Shown: positions 43,994 through 52,146, counted from the stretch's first letter. The stretch is 64,000 nt of DNA from CAZENU01 sp965222125 (GCA_965222125.1 CBDCTC010000005.1:496001-560000), one strand, 5' to 3'. Program-made: numbers and translations. Notes: generated from the letters alone by a model not told the origin.

Positions 43994-44768
43994 ACCCCGC
44001 AGTGACCCTCGCACTCGTTTCCAAAGCCGTCCCGGTCGTCCATCTCCACCGCGTCCAGCGCGACGGCCTCTTGCAGAGGGAGGCGCCGAGGGTGTAGGTA
44101 CGGCTCCTTCAGATAGCGCACGTGGCCGAGCCTCAGACCCGCATCGAGCGCGACGGCCTTGGTGAAGAGCTCCGGCCAGCGGTCCCTCGTCTCCACCCAC
44201 CTAGCCCGCGACTGGTAAGGACAGGCCACAACGTGAACATGCGCTCCTCGACCATCTGGGCGATAAACTCGGCCGGCGCGCCAATCACGAACGTCTCCGC
44301 TTCCATCCGCACGCCGACCACGCCGCTCGGCCATGTGTCGAACGATGGCTTTGTCACCCTGCCGCGCATCTCGGCTTTGACAGCCTCGATGACCACTTGG
44401 GCGTCTTCGTCGAGCATGGCCGGGTCAAAGACGCGGCGGCTCTGCACCGGCGTCTCTCTCGTGGCCGTGGCAACGGCTCGCTCCGGCTCGCGGCGCAGCG
44501 TCTCGACTGCATAGCCGTCCGGATTGACGATCTCGCCCTTCGCGACGCGACGCTTGATTCTGGCGACGACGTCGAGGTCCAGGTCGCCGAGTTGGCCCAG
44601 CTCGAACCTGTTGGTGATCGAGTAGCCGTCGAGACCAATGGCAACGAGCGCGGCGGCCCAGCTGCCCTGTTGCGTCGCCCCTTCCCCTCTCGACTCCCCT
44701 TCCCCCTCTGATTCTGACTTCACTGATTGACTGTCTCCATCAATCAAATCAGAGTTGGCAATAGGCAA
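43990..44768 (-). pseudogene. Replication-initiator-like gene with DnaA-N-like domain, frameshifted
   Basis: The first frame (44768 down to about 44230) encodes a charged N-terminus, a helical domain (LVAIGLDGYSITNRFELGQL, then IKRRVAKGEIVNPDGYAV) like those of plasmid or phage replication proteins, and a segment resembling DnaA domain I: VIEAVKAEMRGRVTKPSFDTW, then FVIGAPAEFIAQMVEER. At about 44225-44240 coding moves to another frame (VVACPYQSRARWVETRDRWPELF) that runs to 43990 and overlaps the next gene's ATG as ATGA. That overlap argues the second frame is genuine. Either a one-base error or a broken gene. Confidence 0.5.
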
Positions 44769-44820
44769 TCTGCCGATGCCGAAAAGGCCGCGGTGTTTCA
44801 GGGGGCCTCGGCCCGGTCGA

Positions 44821-45930
44821 TCACGGCGTTCGGCTTCCCGCCGAGACAGTTATGAGGCCGCGCTTGTGGAGCTCGGACAGCAACGCCAAGGCGAGCTCGT
44901 CGAGCTTGTCGCGCGTGAACCGCAGAGCTGCGAAGCCGGACGGCCATCCGCCGTCGCCCGGCGCGTGCTCCTCGAGCGGGACGACTCGATCGCGGTGAAG
45001 GACGGAGGCCGCGCCCAGCTGGTACATGAGCTTGTCCCGGCGTTTCTCCTCGCGGCGGCCGATCCACTGCGGGTCCGTCGGCGCGGCGAAGACGAGGACG
45101 GCGCCGCCGCAGTCGCGGAGCTGGTCGGACACACGGTCCGAAATCGGACGGGCCGCGTCGTAGTCGCTCTCGACGACTCGGTACGGCACGTCGAAGGACG
45201 CCAGGATGCCGGCGACAAAGTCCGCGACGTCCGGGCTGCCGGCGTGGCCGATAAAGAGAGGCCTGGGTCCGTCGGACGGCGTCTCAGGGGACGAGACCCG
45301 GCGCTCGGGCTCGTCGACCGGGACGGGTTCGTCTCTGACGCGGCCGTTGACGGGCGATGCCTCCCCTTCGTCGTCCGGCGCCCCCCGGGGCACGCCCAGA
45401 CTGACATAGTTCGATCCGCTGATTTCGACTAGCAGACCGGCCGTGATGCCGTTCTGCTTGATGATCCGCAGACATTCGGCCGTCAGGTCCGGGTCTACCT
45501 CCAGCTCGCGCGACAGGATCGAGGCGGCGTTGGGGTCGTCGGGAAGGCGTTTGCCGTCCAGAAGCTCGTAGAAGCGTCGGAATACGTCGGGCCTCAGCGC
45601 CGCCTCCAAGACCGCCTGGCGGTGGTCTTCCTGATCGTCGGCGCCGTGTACCGATTCGCCCAGCGGTGTCAGGACGATCATGTCGTCCTTGTAGCCGCCC
45701 TCGGTGAGTCCGTACATTGAGGCCGAATTCAGCTTCTGGGTGAACCCGCTGCTGGCCGGGGTCGTCCCGAGCGCCTTGGCCAGGCGTATGCGCTCGTAAG
45801 GCCTGGCCGCGTTGTCGTCATAGATCGCGGCGGAGATCGTCAGCGCCTCTTCCAGTGTGTGCACCGGATAGGGCCTGGTCTTGCGGGTCCGCTTCTTGGC
45901 GGTCGAGCTGGCTTCGGGCTCTTGGGTCAT
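44821..45930 (-). CDS. TIR-like predicted nucleotide-binding protein
   Basis: 369 residues. N-terminal third: basic lead KKRTRKTRPYPV, then a possible winged-helix region (LEEALTISAAIYDDNAARPYERIRLAKALG, then YGLTEGGYKDDMIVLTPLG). From about 222 a TIR-like domain: PLFIGHAGSPDVADFVAGI, VPYRVVESDYDAARPISDRV, CGGAVLVFAAP, then MYQLGAASVLHRDRVVPLEE and RFTRDKLDELALALLSELHKRG. This matches the CAP12/Pycsar-type TIR-like, predicted nucleotide-binding group, whose members include NAD-degrading defence effectors. A catalytic Glu cannot be assigned confidently. It has its own strong promoter and stands alone next to mobile DNA. Confidence 0.72.
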   Translation of the reverse strand: MTQEPEASSTAKKRTRKTRPYPVHTLEEALTISAAIYDDNAARPYERIRLAKALGTTPASSGFTQKLNSASMYGLTEGGYKDDMIVLTPLGESVHGADDQEDHRQAVLEAALRPDVFRRFYELLDGKRLPDDPNAASILSRELEVDPDLTAECLRIIKQNGITAGLLVEISGSNYVSLGVPRGAPDDEGEASPVNGRVRDEPVPVDEPERRVSSPETPSDGPRPLFIGHAGSPDVADFVAGILASFDVPYRVVESDYDAARPISDRVSDQLRDCGGAVLVFAAPTDPQWIGRREEKRRDKLMYQLGAASVLHRDRVVPLEEHAPGDGGWPSGFAALRFTRDKLDELALALLSELHKRGLITVSAGSRTP

Positions 45931-45962
45931 CGCTTGAGCGGTTCCTCAGGGGTCTATACCAG

Positions 45963-45991
45963 ATAGTAGATTAGTCCTAGAACGGTGTCAA
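45963..45991 (-). promoter_or_regulatory. Near-consensus sigma70 promoter of the TIR-like gene
   Basis: Minus strand: TTGACA (45986-45991), 17-nt spacer, TACTAT (45963-45968), 33 nt before the ATG. It is the closest match to consensus I found in the window. Confidence 0.7.
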
Positions 45992-46181
45992 ACCAACGGC
46001 CATACATAGCCTATCAGACACGCCAGACGTTCGGCAGGCGGCTCGCCCGAGGAGCATCCGGAGGAAGTCGGGGAAATCCGAACGCGCGGCTGTCTCGTAT
46101 CTCTACATAACCAGGCGTGCGGGGTTTCGGCCAGGCGTCGGCTACGCCCAACCACCGGTAGTCCAGCAAATCGCGGCCAAG

Positions 46182-46190
46182 TGCTAGAAT
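46182..46190 (+). promoter_or_regulatory. Extended -10 upstream of the S41 protease gene
   Basis: TGC then TAGAAT, ending 29 nt before the TTG start at 46220. The same TGC-TAGAAT or TGC-TATAAT form recurs before hisZ and tsaC. Confidence 0.45.
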
Positions 46191-46219
46191 TGGCTTGTAC
46201 CCCCTTACAGGAGAGAGCG

Positions 46220-47542
46220 TTGCACAAACTTTTCCGAGCCATCCCTACGACTCCCCTACTGATCGCGCTGCTCATCCTTCTTGTGGGGGCCGCGTGCGGC
46301 GGCGACGGCGAGCCGACGGCCGTACCGGTCGACCCGGCGGCCGCCGAGGCCGCCAACGTGGACGCGACGGCGGTCGCGGACACCACCGCCGTCGACGCGC
46401 CCGCGCTGGCAGAGGTGGCCACGCCCGTGGGCGAATTGGGCGAGACGCCGAAGGAACTGCCCGAGGACCTCAAGGCGATCTGGGAAGCATGGGTGCTCTT
46501 GAACCGCGAGTACGTCGACCAGGATAAGCTCGCCGACCCGGAGGCGTTCACCGAGGCGGCGATAAGGGGCATGACCGGCGTGCTCGAGGACAGCGGAACC
46601 TACTACCTGCCGCCGCGGGTAGCGTCGACGATGCGGCAGGACATACAGGGCAAGTTCGAGGGGATCGGCGCCCACGTTGACATGAACCCGGCCGGCAAGC
46701 TGCGCATCGTAGCGCCGATCGACGGAAGTCCCGCCGAGGAGGCAGGCATACGTGCGGGCGACGTCGTCCTGGAGGTCGACGGAGAGAGTCTCGAGGGACT
46801 GTCGCTGATGGAGGCGGTGGCCAAGATCAGGGGGCCGCGGGGCACCATCGTGCGCCTGCTCGTGATGCACCTCGGCGCGATCGATCCCATAGAGATTCCG
46901 GTCCGACGCGGCGTCATCCCACTGACCAGCGTGCGCCTGCGCAGCGACGATGGCGACCGCTTCGCGCACATACGGATAACCGACTTCTACGCCAACACGC
47001 CCGAGCAGCTGAAGCTGAAGCTCCAAGAGATCATAGACGATGGGGCCGAAGGGCTGATCCTCGACATACGGACCAATCCCGGCGGGACCCTCAACGCGAC
47101 CATAGACGTCGCAAGCCAGTTCCTGGACGAGGGCCTCGTGTTGTACAGCCTCGACGGAGACGGCAACCGGATCGACTACCAGGTGCGCCGGGGCGGGATC
47201 GCCAGGGATATCCCCATGGTCGTGCTCATAAACGAGTTCACGGCGAGCGCTCCCGAGATCATCGCAGGCGCGCTGCAGGACCACGGGAGGGCCACGATCA
47301 TCGGGGCCACGTCGTTCGGCAAGGGAAGCGTCAACATTCCGCGGGAGCTCAGCAACGGCGGGGGCATCTCGATCACCATCCGAAAGTGGTACACGCCGCT
47401 GGGCCGGCAAATCGATGGTGAAGGGATAATCCCGGACATTGAGGTCACCCAACGGGACTCGAAGCAGGCAGACATCATGCAGCTCGAGAGGGCCATCGAA
47501 GAGTTGGAGCTGATGCTCGGCCACAAGACCGCTGCCGGATGA
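46220..47542 (+). CDS. S41 C-terminal processing peptidase, lipoprotein
   Basis: 440 residues from TTG 46220, with AGGAGAG upstream. Signal LLIALLILLVGAACGGDG has a lipobox (VGAAC), so the protease is probably membrane-tethered outside the cell. An Asp/Ala/Val/Thr-rich linker follows, then a PDZ domain (about 150-235; SPAEEAGIRAGDVVLEVDG) and the S41 core. Catalytic Ser343 is in NEFTASAPEIIAGAL and Lys368 in GATSFGKGSVN, 25 apart as in Prc/CtpA. It trims the C-termini of exported proteins. The stop overlaps the smpB start. Confidence 0.95.
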   Translation: MHKLFRAIPTTPLLIALLILLVGAACGGDGEPTAVPVDPAAAEAANVDATAVADTTAVDAPALAEVATPVGELGETPKELPEDLKAIWEAWVLLNREYVDQDKLADPEAFTEAAIRGMTGVLEDSGTYYLPPRVASTMRQDIQGKFEGIGAHVDMNPAGKLRIVAPIDGSPAEEAGIRAGDVVLEVDGESLEGLSLMEAVAKIRGPRGTIVRLLVMHLGAIDPIEIPVRRGVIPLTSVRLRSDDGDRFAHIRITDFYANTPEQLKLKLQEIIDDGAEGLILDIRTNPGGTLNATIDVASQFLDEGLVLYSLDGDGNRIDYQVRRGGIARDIPMVVLINEFTASAPEIIAGALQDHGRATIIGATSFGKGSVNIPRELSNGGGISITIRKWYTPLGRQIDGEGIIPDIEVTQRDSKQADIMQLERAIEELELMLGHKTAAG

Positions 47543-47997
47543 CCGCCGACGGCCGCAATGTCGCCGTCAACCGGCGGGCGCGGTTCGAGTACGACATACT
47601 GGACCGGTTCGAGGCCGGCTTGGTGCTGCTCGGCACCGAGATCAAGGCGATCAGAGAAGGCCGCGCCAATCTGAGCGACGCCTACGCACGGCCCGAGGGC
47701 GGCGAGCTGTGGCTCGTCAACGCTCACATATCCCAGTACTCGGCCGGCGGCGCCAACAACCACGACCCAGAGAGGCCGCGGAAGCTACTGCTGCACAGGG
47801 ACGAGATAGCGCAGCTCTCCAGCCAGGTACTGGAGAAGCGGCTGACGGTCGTCCCGCTGAGGATGTACCTGAAGCGCCACCGCGCCAAGGTCGAGCTTGG
47901 GTTGGCCAGGGGCCGTCAGAGCCACGACAAGCGGAGGGCGCTCATCGAGAAGGAGCGCGAACGTGAGGCCCGGGAAGCGGTCAGGCGCCACGCGTAG
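47539..47997 (+). CDS. smpB: SsrA-binding protein SmpB
   Basis: 152 residues. It opens with the OB-fold NVAVNRRARFEYDILDRFEAG and LLGTEIKAIREGRANLSDAY, then HISQYS, NHDPERPRKLLLHRDEI, and the basic tail RGRQSHDKRRALIEKERERE. It delivers tmRNA to stalled ribosomes. ATGA overlap with the protease gene. I looked for ssrA just downstream and did not find it. Confidence 0.97.
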   Translation: MTADGRNVAVNRRARFEYDILDRFEAGLVLLGTEIKAIREGRANLSDAYARPEGGELWLVNAHISQYSAGGANNHDPERPRKLLLHRDEIAQLSSQVLEKRLTVVPLRMYLKRHRAKVELGLARGRQSHDKRRALIEKEREREAREAVRRHA

Positions 47998-48145
47998 TCC
48001 GGGCAGTCTTACTAGCCCCCTGCCGCCACCTGCCCCGGCGGTGATTCGTAACGGACCCGGCCCGGCGCCGGCAGGTCGCGCGGCGGGGGTTCTTCATACT
48101 ATGGGGACTTCCGGGCCCGACGAGTCTTTTGTCCCGGACATAGAA

Positions 48146-48208
48146 ACGGGCCTAAGCTGCGCGGCTCCGTCCGCCTTGGCGGACACCACCGTCGCAATTC
48201 AGGCCCGT
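48146..48208. repeat. Nested inverted repeat after smpB
   Basis: Outer arms ACGGGCCT (48146-48153) and AGGCCCGT (48201-48208) enclose a second perfect stem, GTCCGCC-TT-GGCGGAC (48169-48184). It could be a small structured RNA, a MITE-like element or part of a terminator. It lies in the 268-nt smpB-HTH gap, which otherwise holds no gene. Confidence 0.5.
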
Positions 48209-48265
48209 GGGTTTCCGGTCCTTCCTGGGCCCCGGGCGGTCAGCCGGGGCTTGCGGTTTGGACTC

Positions 48266-48496
48266 CTACTGCGGGGCCTTCTTCACCTCGAGGTACTCGC
48301 CCGGCGCCAGCGCTACCCTCTGGACATCAATGCCCAGCTTCAGGAGCCAGTAGCCGAGGGTGGCCTTGCTGACGCCGATCTCGTCGGCCGTTGCGGAAAG
48401 ACCCCGCTCCGTGACTAGAGGCGGCAGCATCACCTCCAGGGGCTGCTGAAACCGCTCTTCCACGGCTGCCATCTTCTTCGTTTTCCTTCTCATCAT
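48266..48496 (-). CDS. Small helix-turn-helix protein
   Basis: 76 residues from ATG 48496, with AGGAGG 8 nt upstream; an earlier GTG lies at the promoter. A basic start (MMRRKTKK) is followed by FQQPLEVMLPPLVTERG and the HTH-like SATADEIGVSKATLGYWLLKLG, ending GEYLEVKKAPQ. Probably DNA-binding. Similar tiny HTH proteins accompany mobile elements. No partner identified. Confidence 0.7.
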   Translation of the reverse strand: MMRRKTKKMAAVEERFQQPLEVMLPPLVTERGLSATADEIGVSKATLGYWLLKLGIDVQRVALAPGEYLEVKKAPQ

Positions 48497-48525
48497 GTCG
48501 GAGCCTCCTGAACTTGGTGACATAC

Positions 48526-48554
48526 AATGTACCGCCCCTTTTCAAGTCCGTCAA
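48526..48554 (-). promoter_or_regulatory. Promoter of the small HTH gene
   Basis: Minus strand: TTGACG (48549-48554), 17-nt spacer, TACATT (48526-48531), about 30 nt before the ATG. Both hexamers match five of six consensus positions. Confidence 0.6.
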
Positions 48555-48968
48555 CGGCTTTTCAGTCCTTTTCTAAGATATTTCTAAGCATTTCGGCATA
48601 CCCTCGCTACCGCCCACCAGGGCTGCGAGCAACGAAGAGACGAGCCGGGCAGCCTATCTGGCAACCGACACCTACACGCGGAATAGGCGTGTAGGTAATC
48701 TAAAGACCAGGGCGAAAGTCCTGCGCAGTCCCCTCAGAAAAGTGGAGGTGTTCACCCGAGAGGACGAGCGGAATGTGGACAAGTCGGAGCCAACCGGGGG
48801 GGCGGAAAGGGTGGCGTGTCGGTCGACGAAGACTCAGATCGAATATCATGGATTGGTGGCACGCGTTTCGGCCAGGCCGGGTTGAAATGCCCGGGGAGCC
48901 GGCGGAAGTGGTGGCCCGGCCTCCGGCGCGAATGGATGTCGAGGCAGACAATCGAAAGGATGGACGGA
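48555..48968. other. Gap with possible structured RNA
   Basis: About 410 nt between divergent genes with no convincing protein. It contains a 10-bp perfect hairpin (48670-48679 with 48687-48696, 7-nt loop) and, 11 nt later, a GAAA-tetraloop hairpin (48708-48723). Two close stable hairpins, one with a GNRA loop, suggest an RNA, but I cannot match a known family. The rest is featureless. Confidence 0.4.
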
Positions 48969-49460
48969 ATGGCACTTACGGCGATCACGGCAATTCGGCG
49001 CAACCACGCGGTCGAACACGGGTCGGTGGCTCTGCTGCTGGGGCGGCGCTCCCCTACCCCGCTCGGCGGCCTGGCGACGCCGTGGGGGTTTTTCGTCGTT
49101 GGGCAGGTGTCGGCGGCGCTGGTCGAGGGCGCGGCGGTCGAGGCCCTGGAACGTCTGCGCGGCGGCGAGGCCGATCTCGCGGTGTCGCCGTACTGCGGGA
49201 CGAACATGGTGGTCGGCGCCGTCATCGCGGGAGCCGTCGCCGCGCTGCTGACGCGACGCTCGACCGGCCGGCTGCGCCACGTGCGCGCGGCGGCGGCCGG
49301 CATGTTTGTCGCGGCGCTGCTGCGGGGCCCGATTGGAAAAGAGGTCCAGCGACGGATCACGACGCTGGCGGACGTCGGCCGGCTGAAAGTCCGGTCGGTG
49401 CGGTCGGTACGGCTCGGGAGATATTACGTCAACTTCGTCCGCACGTCCGACAGGCGTTGA
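48969..49460 (+). CDS. DUF6391-like membrane protein
   Basis: 163 residues from ATG 48969 with GGA upstream. ALTAITAIRRNHAVEHGSVALL, GFFVVGQVSAALVEGAAVEALERLRGGEADLAVSPYCGTNMVV resembles DUF6391 proteins (A...NHA.EHA..., CGTN). A hydrophobic segment VGAVIAGAVAALLT and a second, weaker one follow. Function unknown. The next 169 nt up to the tRNA hold only a repeat hairpin. Confidence 0.65.
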   Translation: MALTAITAIRRNHAVEHGSVALLLGRRSPTPLGGLATPWGFFVVGQVSAALVEGAAVEALERLRGGEADLAVSPYCGTNMVVGAVIAGAVAALLTRRSTGRLRHVRAAAAGMFVAALLRGPIGKEVQRRITTLADVGRLKVRSVRSVRLGRYYVNFVRTSDRR

Positions 49461-49481
49461 CCCAAGTTCGCCATCCCCGTC

Positions 49482-49501
49482 ATTGCCGCGAACGCGGCAA
49501 T
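49482..49501. repeat. Short palindromic repeat upstream of tRNA-Arg
   Basis: ATTGCCGCG-AA-CGCGGCAAT, a 9-bp perfect stem framed by CCCGTC and CCATCCC. The form GTCATT-(stem)-AATCCA is typical of short dispersed bacterial palindromes. I found only this copy here. Confidence 0.5.
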
Positions 49502-49629
49502 CCATCCCAGGCCGGTCAAGTGGACCGTCATGACCCCGGTGGAGTCCGTCATGCGGTCCGTCCCAACGCCATCCGAATCGACGTTGACCGGCTTCGCAGA
49601 AGATTGCTAGACTTCTACGTGTCGTCGTC

Positions 49630-49705
49630 GTCCCTGTAGCTCAGTGGATAGAGCGGCTGCCTTCTAAGCAGCGGGTCGCAGGTTCGAATCCTGTCAGGGA
49701 CGCCA
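49630..49705 (+). tRNA. tRNA-Arg (anticodon TCT), CCA encoded
   Basis: 76 nt. The acceptor GTCCCTG pairs with CAGGGAC, the D arm has TAGCTCAGTGGATAGAGC, the anticodon arm CTGCCTTCTAAGCAG places TCT, and the T arm has GGTTCGAATCC. Discriminator G and an encoded CCA end it. It decodes AGA/AGG. The dual-OB/DUF488 trio starts 74 nt downstream; I saw no duplicated 3' end marking an integration. Confidence 0.96.
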
Positions 49706-49778
49706 GACTCCGCCCCACCTTGGCCTTGCCGTCGGGTGGGTCTCCGGACCCTTCCCAATCCTCCCCTGGAGCAGAACT

Positions 49779-50459
49779 TTGACGGCCTACCCCGTCAAGC
49801 GCATCGTGTGCCTCGCCAACTCCCGCATGGCGAGCGGCCGATGCATCGCCGGCAAAGAGGTTGCCGCCGACGGACGTCCCGGCGGCTGGGTACGCCCCGT
49901 AAGCGGATGGAGCACCGGAGGGCTGTCCGAACGCGAGCGCCAATACGAACCCGGCGTGGAGCCGCAGACCCTCGACATCATCGACGTGCCCGTCGTGGGG
50001 CCCCGGCCCAGGAAATACCAGCGGGAAAACTGGCTCGTCGACCCCAGGTACCGTTGGGTCAAGGTTGGCCGCGTCGACGGGCACGCGCTGACCCGATGGC
50101 CAGACGCCGTCCCGACGCTCTGGGTCAACGGCCACAGCAGCGCGAACGGTGAGAATGACAGGGTCCCGCCCTCGGATACCGACGCACTCGAAAGCTCGCT
50201 GTCGCTTATCAAGGTCGACGCGTTGCGGGTGAACGTCTCCGAACCCCAAGGCAGCTCCGGTCCAGTGCTGCGCGGCAGCTTCCGATACAATGAGGCTGAC
50301 TATTCGCTTCGAATCACCGACGCCGCCAGCGAGTGCGGCTCCGTCGGGATGGCGTACAGAGACTACGACGTCGGCGCGAGATTCCTGACCATCAGCCTCA
50401 CCGCCGAGCCGTTCGAAAGCTATTGCTACAAGCTGATCGCCGCCGTCATCAAACCGTGA
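49779..50459 (+). CDS. Dual OB-domain-like protein
   Basis: 226 residues from TTG 49779 with GGAG 8 nt upstream. The N-terminus RIVCLANSRMASGRCIAGKEV, then GGWVRPVSGWSTGGL, TLDIIDVPVVGP and KYQRENWLVD, matches the protein group annotated as dual-OB-containing domain, often found next to DUF488 genes. A second beta-rich half follows (SFRYNEADYSLRITD). OB folds suggest nucleic-acid or nucleotide binding. First gene of a three-gene unit; function not established. Confidence 0.65.
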   Translation: MTAYPVKRIVCLANSRMASGRCIAGKEVAADGRPGGWVRPVSGWSTGGLSERERQYEPGVEPQTLDIIDVPVVGPRPRKYQRENWLVDPRYRWVKVGRVDGHALTRWPDAVPTLWVNGHSSANGENDRVPPSDTDALESSLSLIKVDALRVNVSEPQGSSGPVLRGSFRYNEADYSLRITDAASECGSVGMAYRDYDVGARFLTISLTAEPFESYCYKLIAAVIKP

Positions 50460-50472
50460 CCGAGGGTAAGCA

Positions 50473-51114
50473 GTGAGCGCGCCTCAGCATCCGTTGTTCA
50501 CGATCGGGCACTCCAACCATTCGCCCGACGTATTCACGGGTCTGCTGCTCCGGCACGGCGTCGAGGAGGTGTTCGACGTTCGCTCGTCCCCCTACAGCCG
50601 GTATACGCCCCAATTCAATGAGGGGGACCTGACGGGGCTCCTGAGCCGCACCGGCGAAACCGGGATCGAGTACACCTTCCTCGGGGCGGAGCTCGGCGGC
50701 AGACCAGCGGACCGCTCCTGCTACGACGCCGCCGGCCGCGTCCTGTACGAACGCCTGGCGGACACGGACCTCTTCGACGACGGCATCAGGCGCGTGATGC
50801 GCGCCGCCGACGAGCGCCGCGTCGCCCTGATGTGCTCCGAGAAGGAGCCGCTGGACTGTCACCGCGCGCTGCTGATCGCCATGGGGCTTGCGGACCGCGG
50901 CGCCGCCGTCGGGCACATTCTCGCCGACGGCGTCCTGGAAGACCACGACGAGGCCATGGATCGACTGATCGACGGCTTCAAGCTGCCCCGTCACGGTGAC
51001 ATGTTCCGCTCTCGGGACGACGTGATCGCCGAGGCGCTATCCCGACAGGCGAAGAAGGTGGCGTACGTCGGTGAGAAGCCGCTCGCCGGCGGAGACTGGG
51101 AGGGCGCATTTTGA
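50473..51114 (+). CDS. DUF488 family protein (first of two)
   Basis: 213 residues from GTG 50473. DUF488 pattern: FTIGHSNHSPDVF, VFDVRSSPYSRYTPQFN, GIEYTFLGAELGGRP and ALMCSEKEPLDCHRALLIAMGL. The conserved Cys pair in MCSEKEPLDCHR is retained, and the rhodanese-like fold is expected for the family. About 45 extra C-terminal residues follow. Starts 13 nt after the dual-OB gene and overlaps the next DUF488 gene (TTGA). Confidence 0.88.
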   Translation: MSAPQHPLFTIGHSNHSPDVFTGLLLRHGVEEVFDVRSSPYSRYTPQFNEGDLTGLLSRTGETGIEYTFLGAELGGRPADRSCYDAAGRVLYERLADTDLFDDGIRRVMRAADERRVALMCSEKEPLDCHRALLIAMGLADRGAAVGHILADGVLEDHDEAMDRLIDGFKLPRHGDMFRSRDDVIAEALSRQAKKVAYVGEKPLAGGDWEGAF

Positions 51115-51548
51115 GGGTGTACACGATTGGATTCACTAAGAAGTCCGCGTCCGACTTCTTCGGGATGCTCCGGAACTCGGGCGCCAGGCGTCTGGTTGAC
51201 GTACGGCTCAACAATGTCTCGCAGCTCGCCGGCTTCGCCAAGAGAGACGACCTCGAGTACTTTCTGCACGAGATCTGCCGGATGGAATATGTCCACCTCC
51301 CCGAGCTGGCTCCCATCAAGGAGATGCTCGCCGCCTACCGGAACGAGCATCGGGACTGGGATACTTACGAGCGGCAGTTTATCGACCTCATGAACGAGCG
51401 GCGAATCGCGGACAACGTGGCGAGGAGTACCATCGCCGACTCCTGCCTGCTGTGCAGCGAGGACAAGCCGGAGCGATGCCACCGCCGTCTCGTCGCCGAG
51501 TATCTCGACCGCCATTGGGGTGACGTGGAGATCGTCCACCTCGGCTAG
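51111..51548 (+). CDS. DUF488 family protein (second of two)
   Basis: 145 residues from TTG 51111, overlapping the previous stop. VYTIGFTKKSASDFFGML, RLVDVRLNNVSQLAGFAKRDDLEYFL and CLLCSEDKPERCHRRLVAEYL. This is the compact DUF488 form with KSA..F and the C.E..P..CHR site. Two divergent paralogues encoded together with a dual-OB protein suggest a heteromeric complex. Confidence 0.88.
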   Translation: MRVYTIGFTKKSASDFFGMLRNSGARRLVDVRLNNVSQLAGFAKRDDLEYFLHEICRMEYVHLPELAPIKEMLAAYRNEHRDWDTYERQFIDLMNERRIADNVARSTIADSCLLCSEDKPERCHRRLVAEYLDRHWGDVEIVHLG

Positions 51549-51612
51549 AGGTTCCCTGGGCGGCGCGCTGCCACCGGCGGCCGTTCACGCCGTCTGGTAC
51601 ACTTGAACTCCA

Positions 51613-52146
51613 ATGCCGATCACGCCGATTCACCTAGGGCCCGCGCTGGCGGCCAAGGCCATCGCTCCGAGACACTTCAGCTTTCTGATATTCGGCATTA
51701 CGCAGGTCGCCATCGACAGCGAGGTGGCGTTCCACCTGCTCAGGGGCAACTGGCCCATCCACCGGCTATTCCACACATACCTGGGGGCTACCCTAGTCGC
51801 GGTTCTCACGGTGGCCGCGGGCCGCCCGCTGCTGGAATGGGCGATCGGACTGTGGAACCGCCTCCTCGCTCCCACTGGGGAGAGCGTCTTTCGGATCGAA
51901 CCTCGGATACCGCTGGCCGCGGCGCTGTCGGGAGCGCTGATCGGCGGATACAGCCACGTCCTCCTGGACAGCATCGTGCACTCGGACGTGAGGCCGTTCG
52001 CCCCGTTGTCCGATAGCAACGCACTGTTCCGGATCACGTCCGCGGGTCACCTGATTCTCGGATGCGTCGCGCTCGGGGCCCTGGGTGGCGTTGCGCTCGC
52101 GGCAACGTACCTGCGCCGAAGACGGGCCGCAGGTCTGATGTCCTAG
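51613..52146 (+). CDS. Predicted membrane-bound hydrolase (YdjM-like)
   Basis: 177 residues. MPITPIHLGPALAAKAI at the start, FGITQVAIDSEV, WPIHRLFHTYLG and GGYSHVLLDSIVHSDVRPF resemble the His/Asp-rich, multi-TM LexA-regulated YdjM-type family of putative metal-dependent hydrolases. TM segments are at about 50-70, 95-115 and 145-168. Activity unproven in the family. No operon partner. Confidence 0.6.
   Translation: MPITPIHLGPALAAKAIAPRHFSFLIFGITQVAIDSEVAFHLLRGNWPIHRLFHTYLGATLVAVLTVAAGRPLLEWAIGLWNRLLAPTGESVFRIEPRIPLAAALSGALIGGYSHVLLDSIVHSDVRPFAPLSDSNALFRITSAGHLILGCVALGALGGVALAATYLRRRRAAGLMS

Noticed and set aside
47998..48265. tmRNA (ssrA) next to smpB
   Set aside because: I could not find the 5' GGGG.TG...GGTTTCGAC start, the tag frame or a tRNA-like 3' end; only inverted repeats are present.
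48640..48760. RNase P RNA
   Set aside because: The GGGCGAAAGTCC segment superficially resembles CR-I (GAGGAAAGTCC), but the flanking conserved regions are missing.
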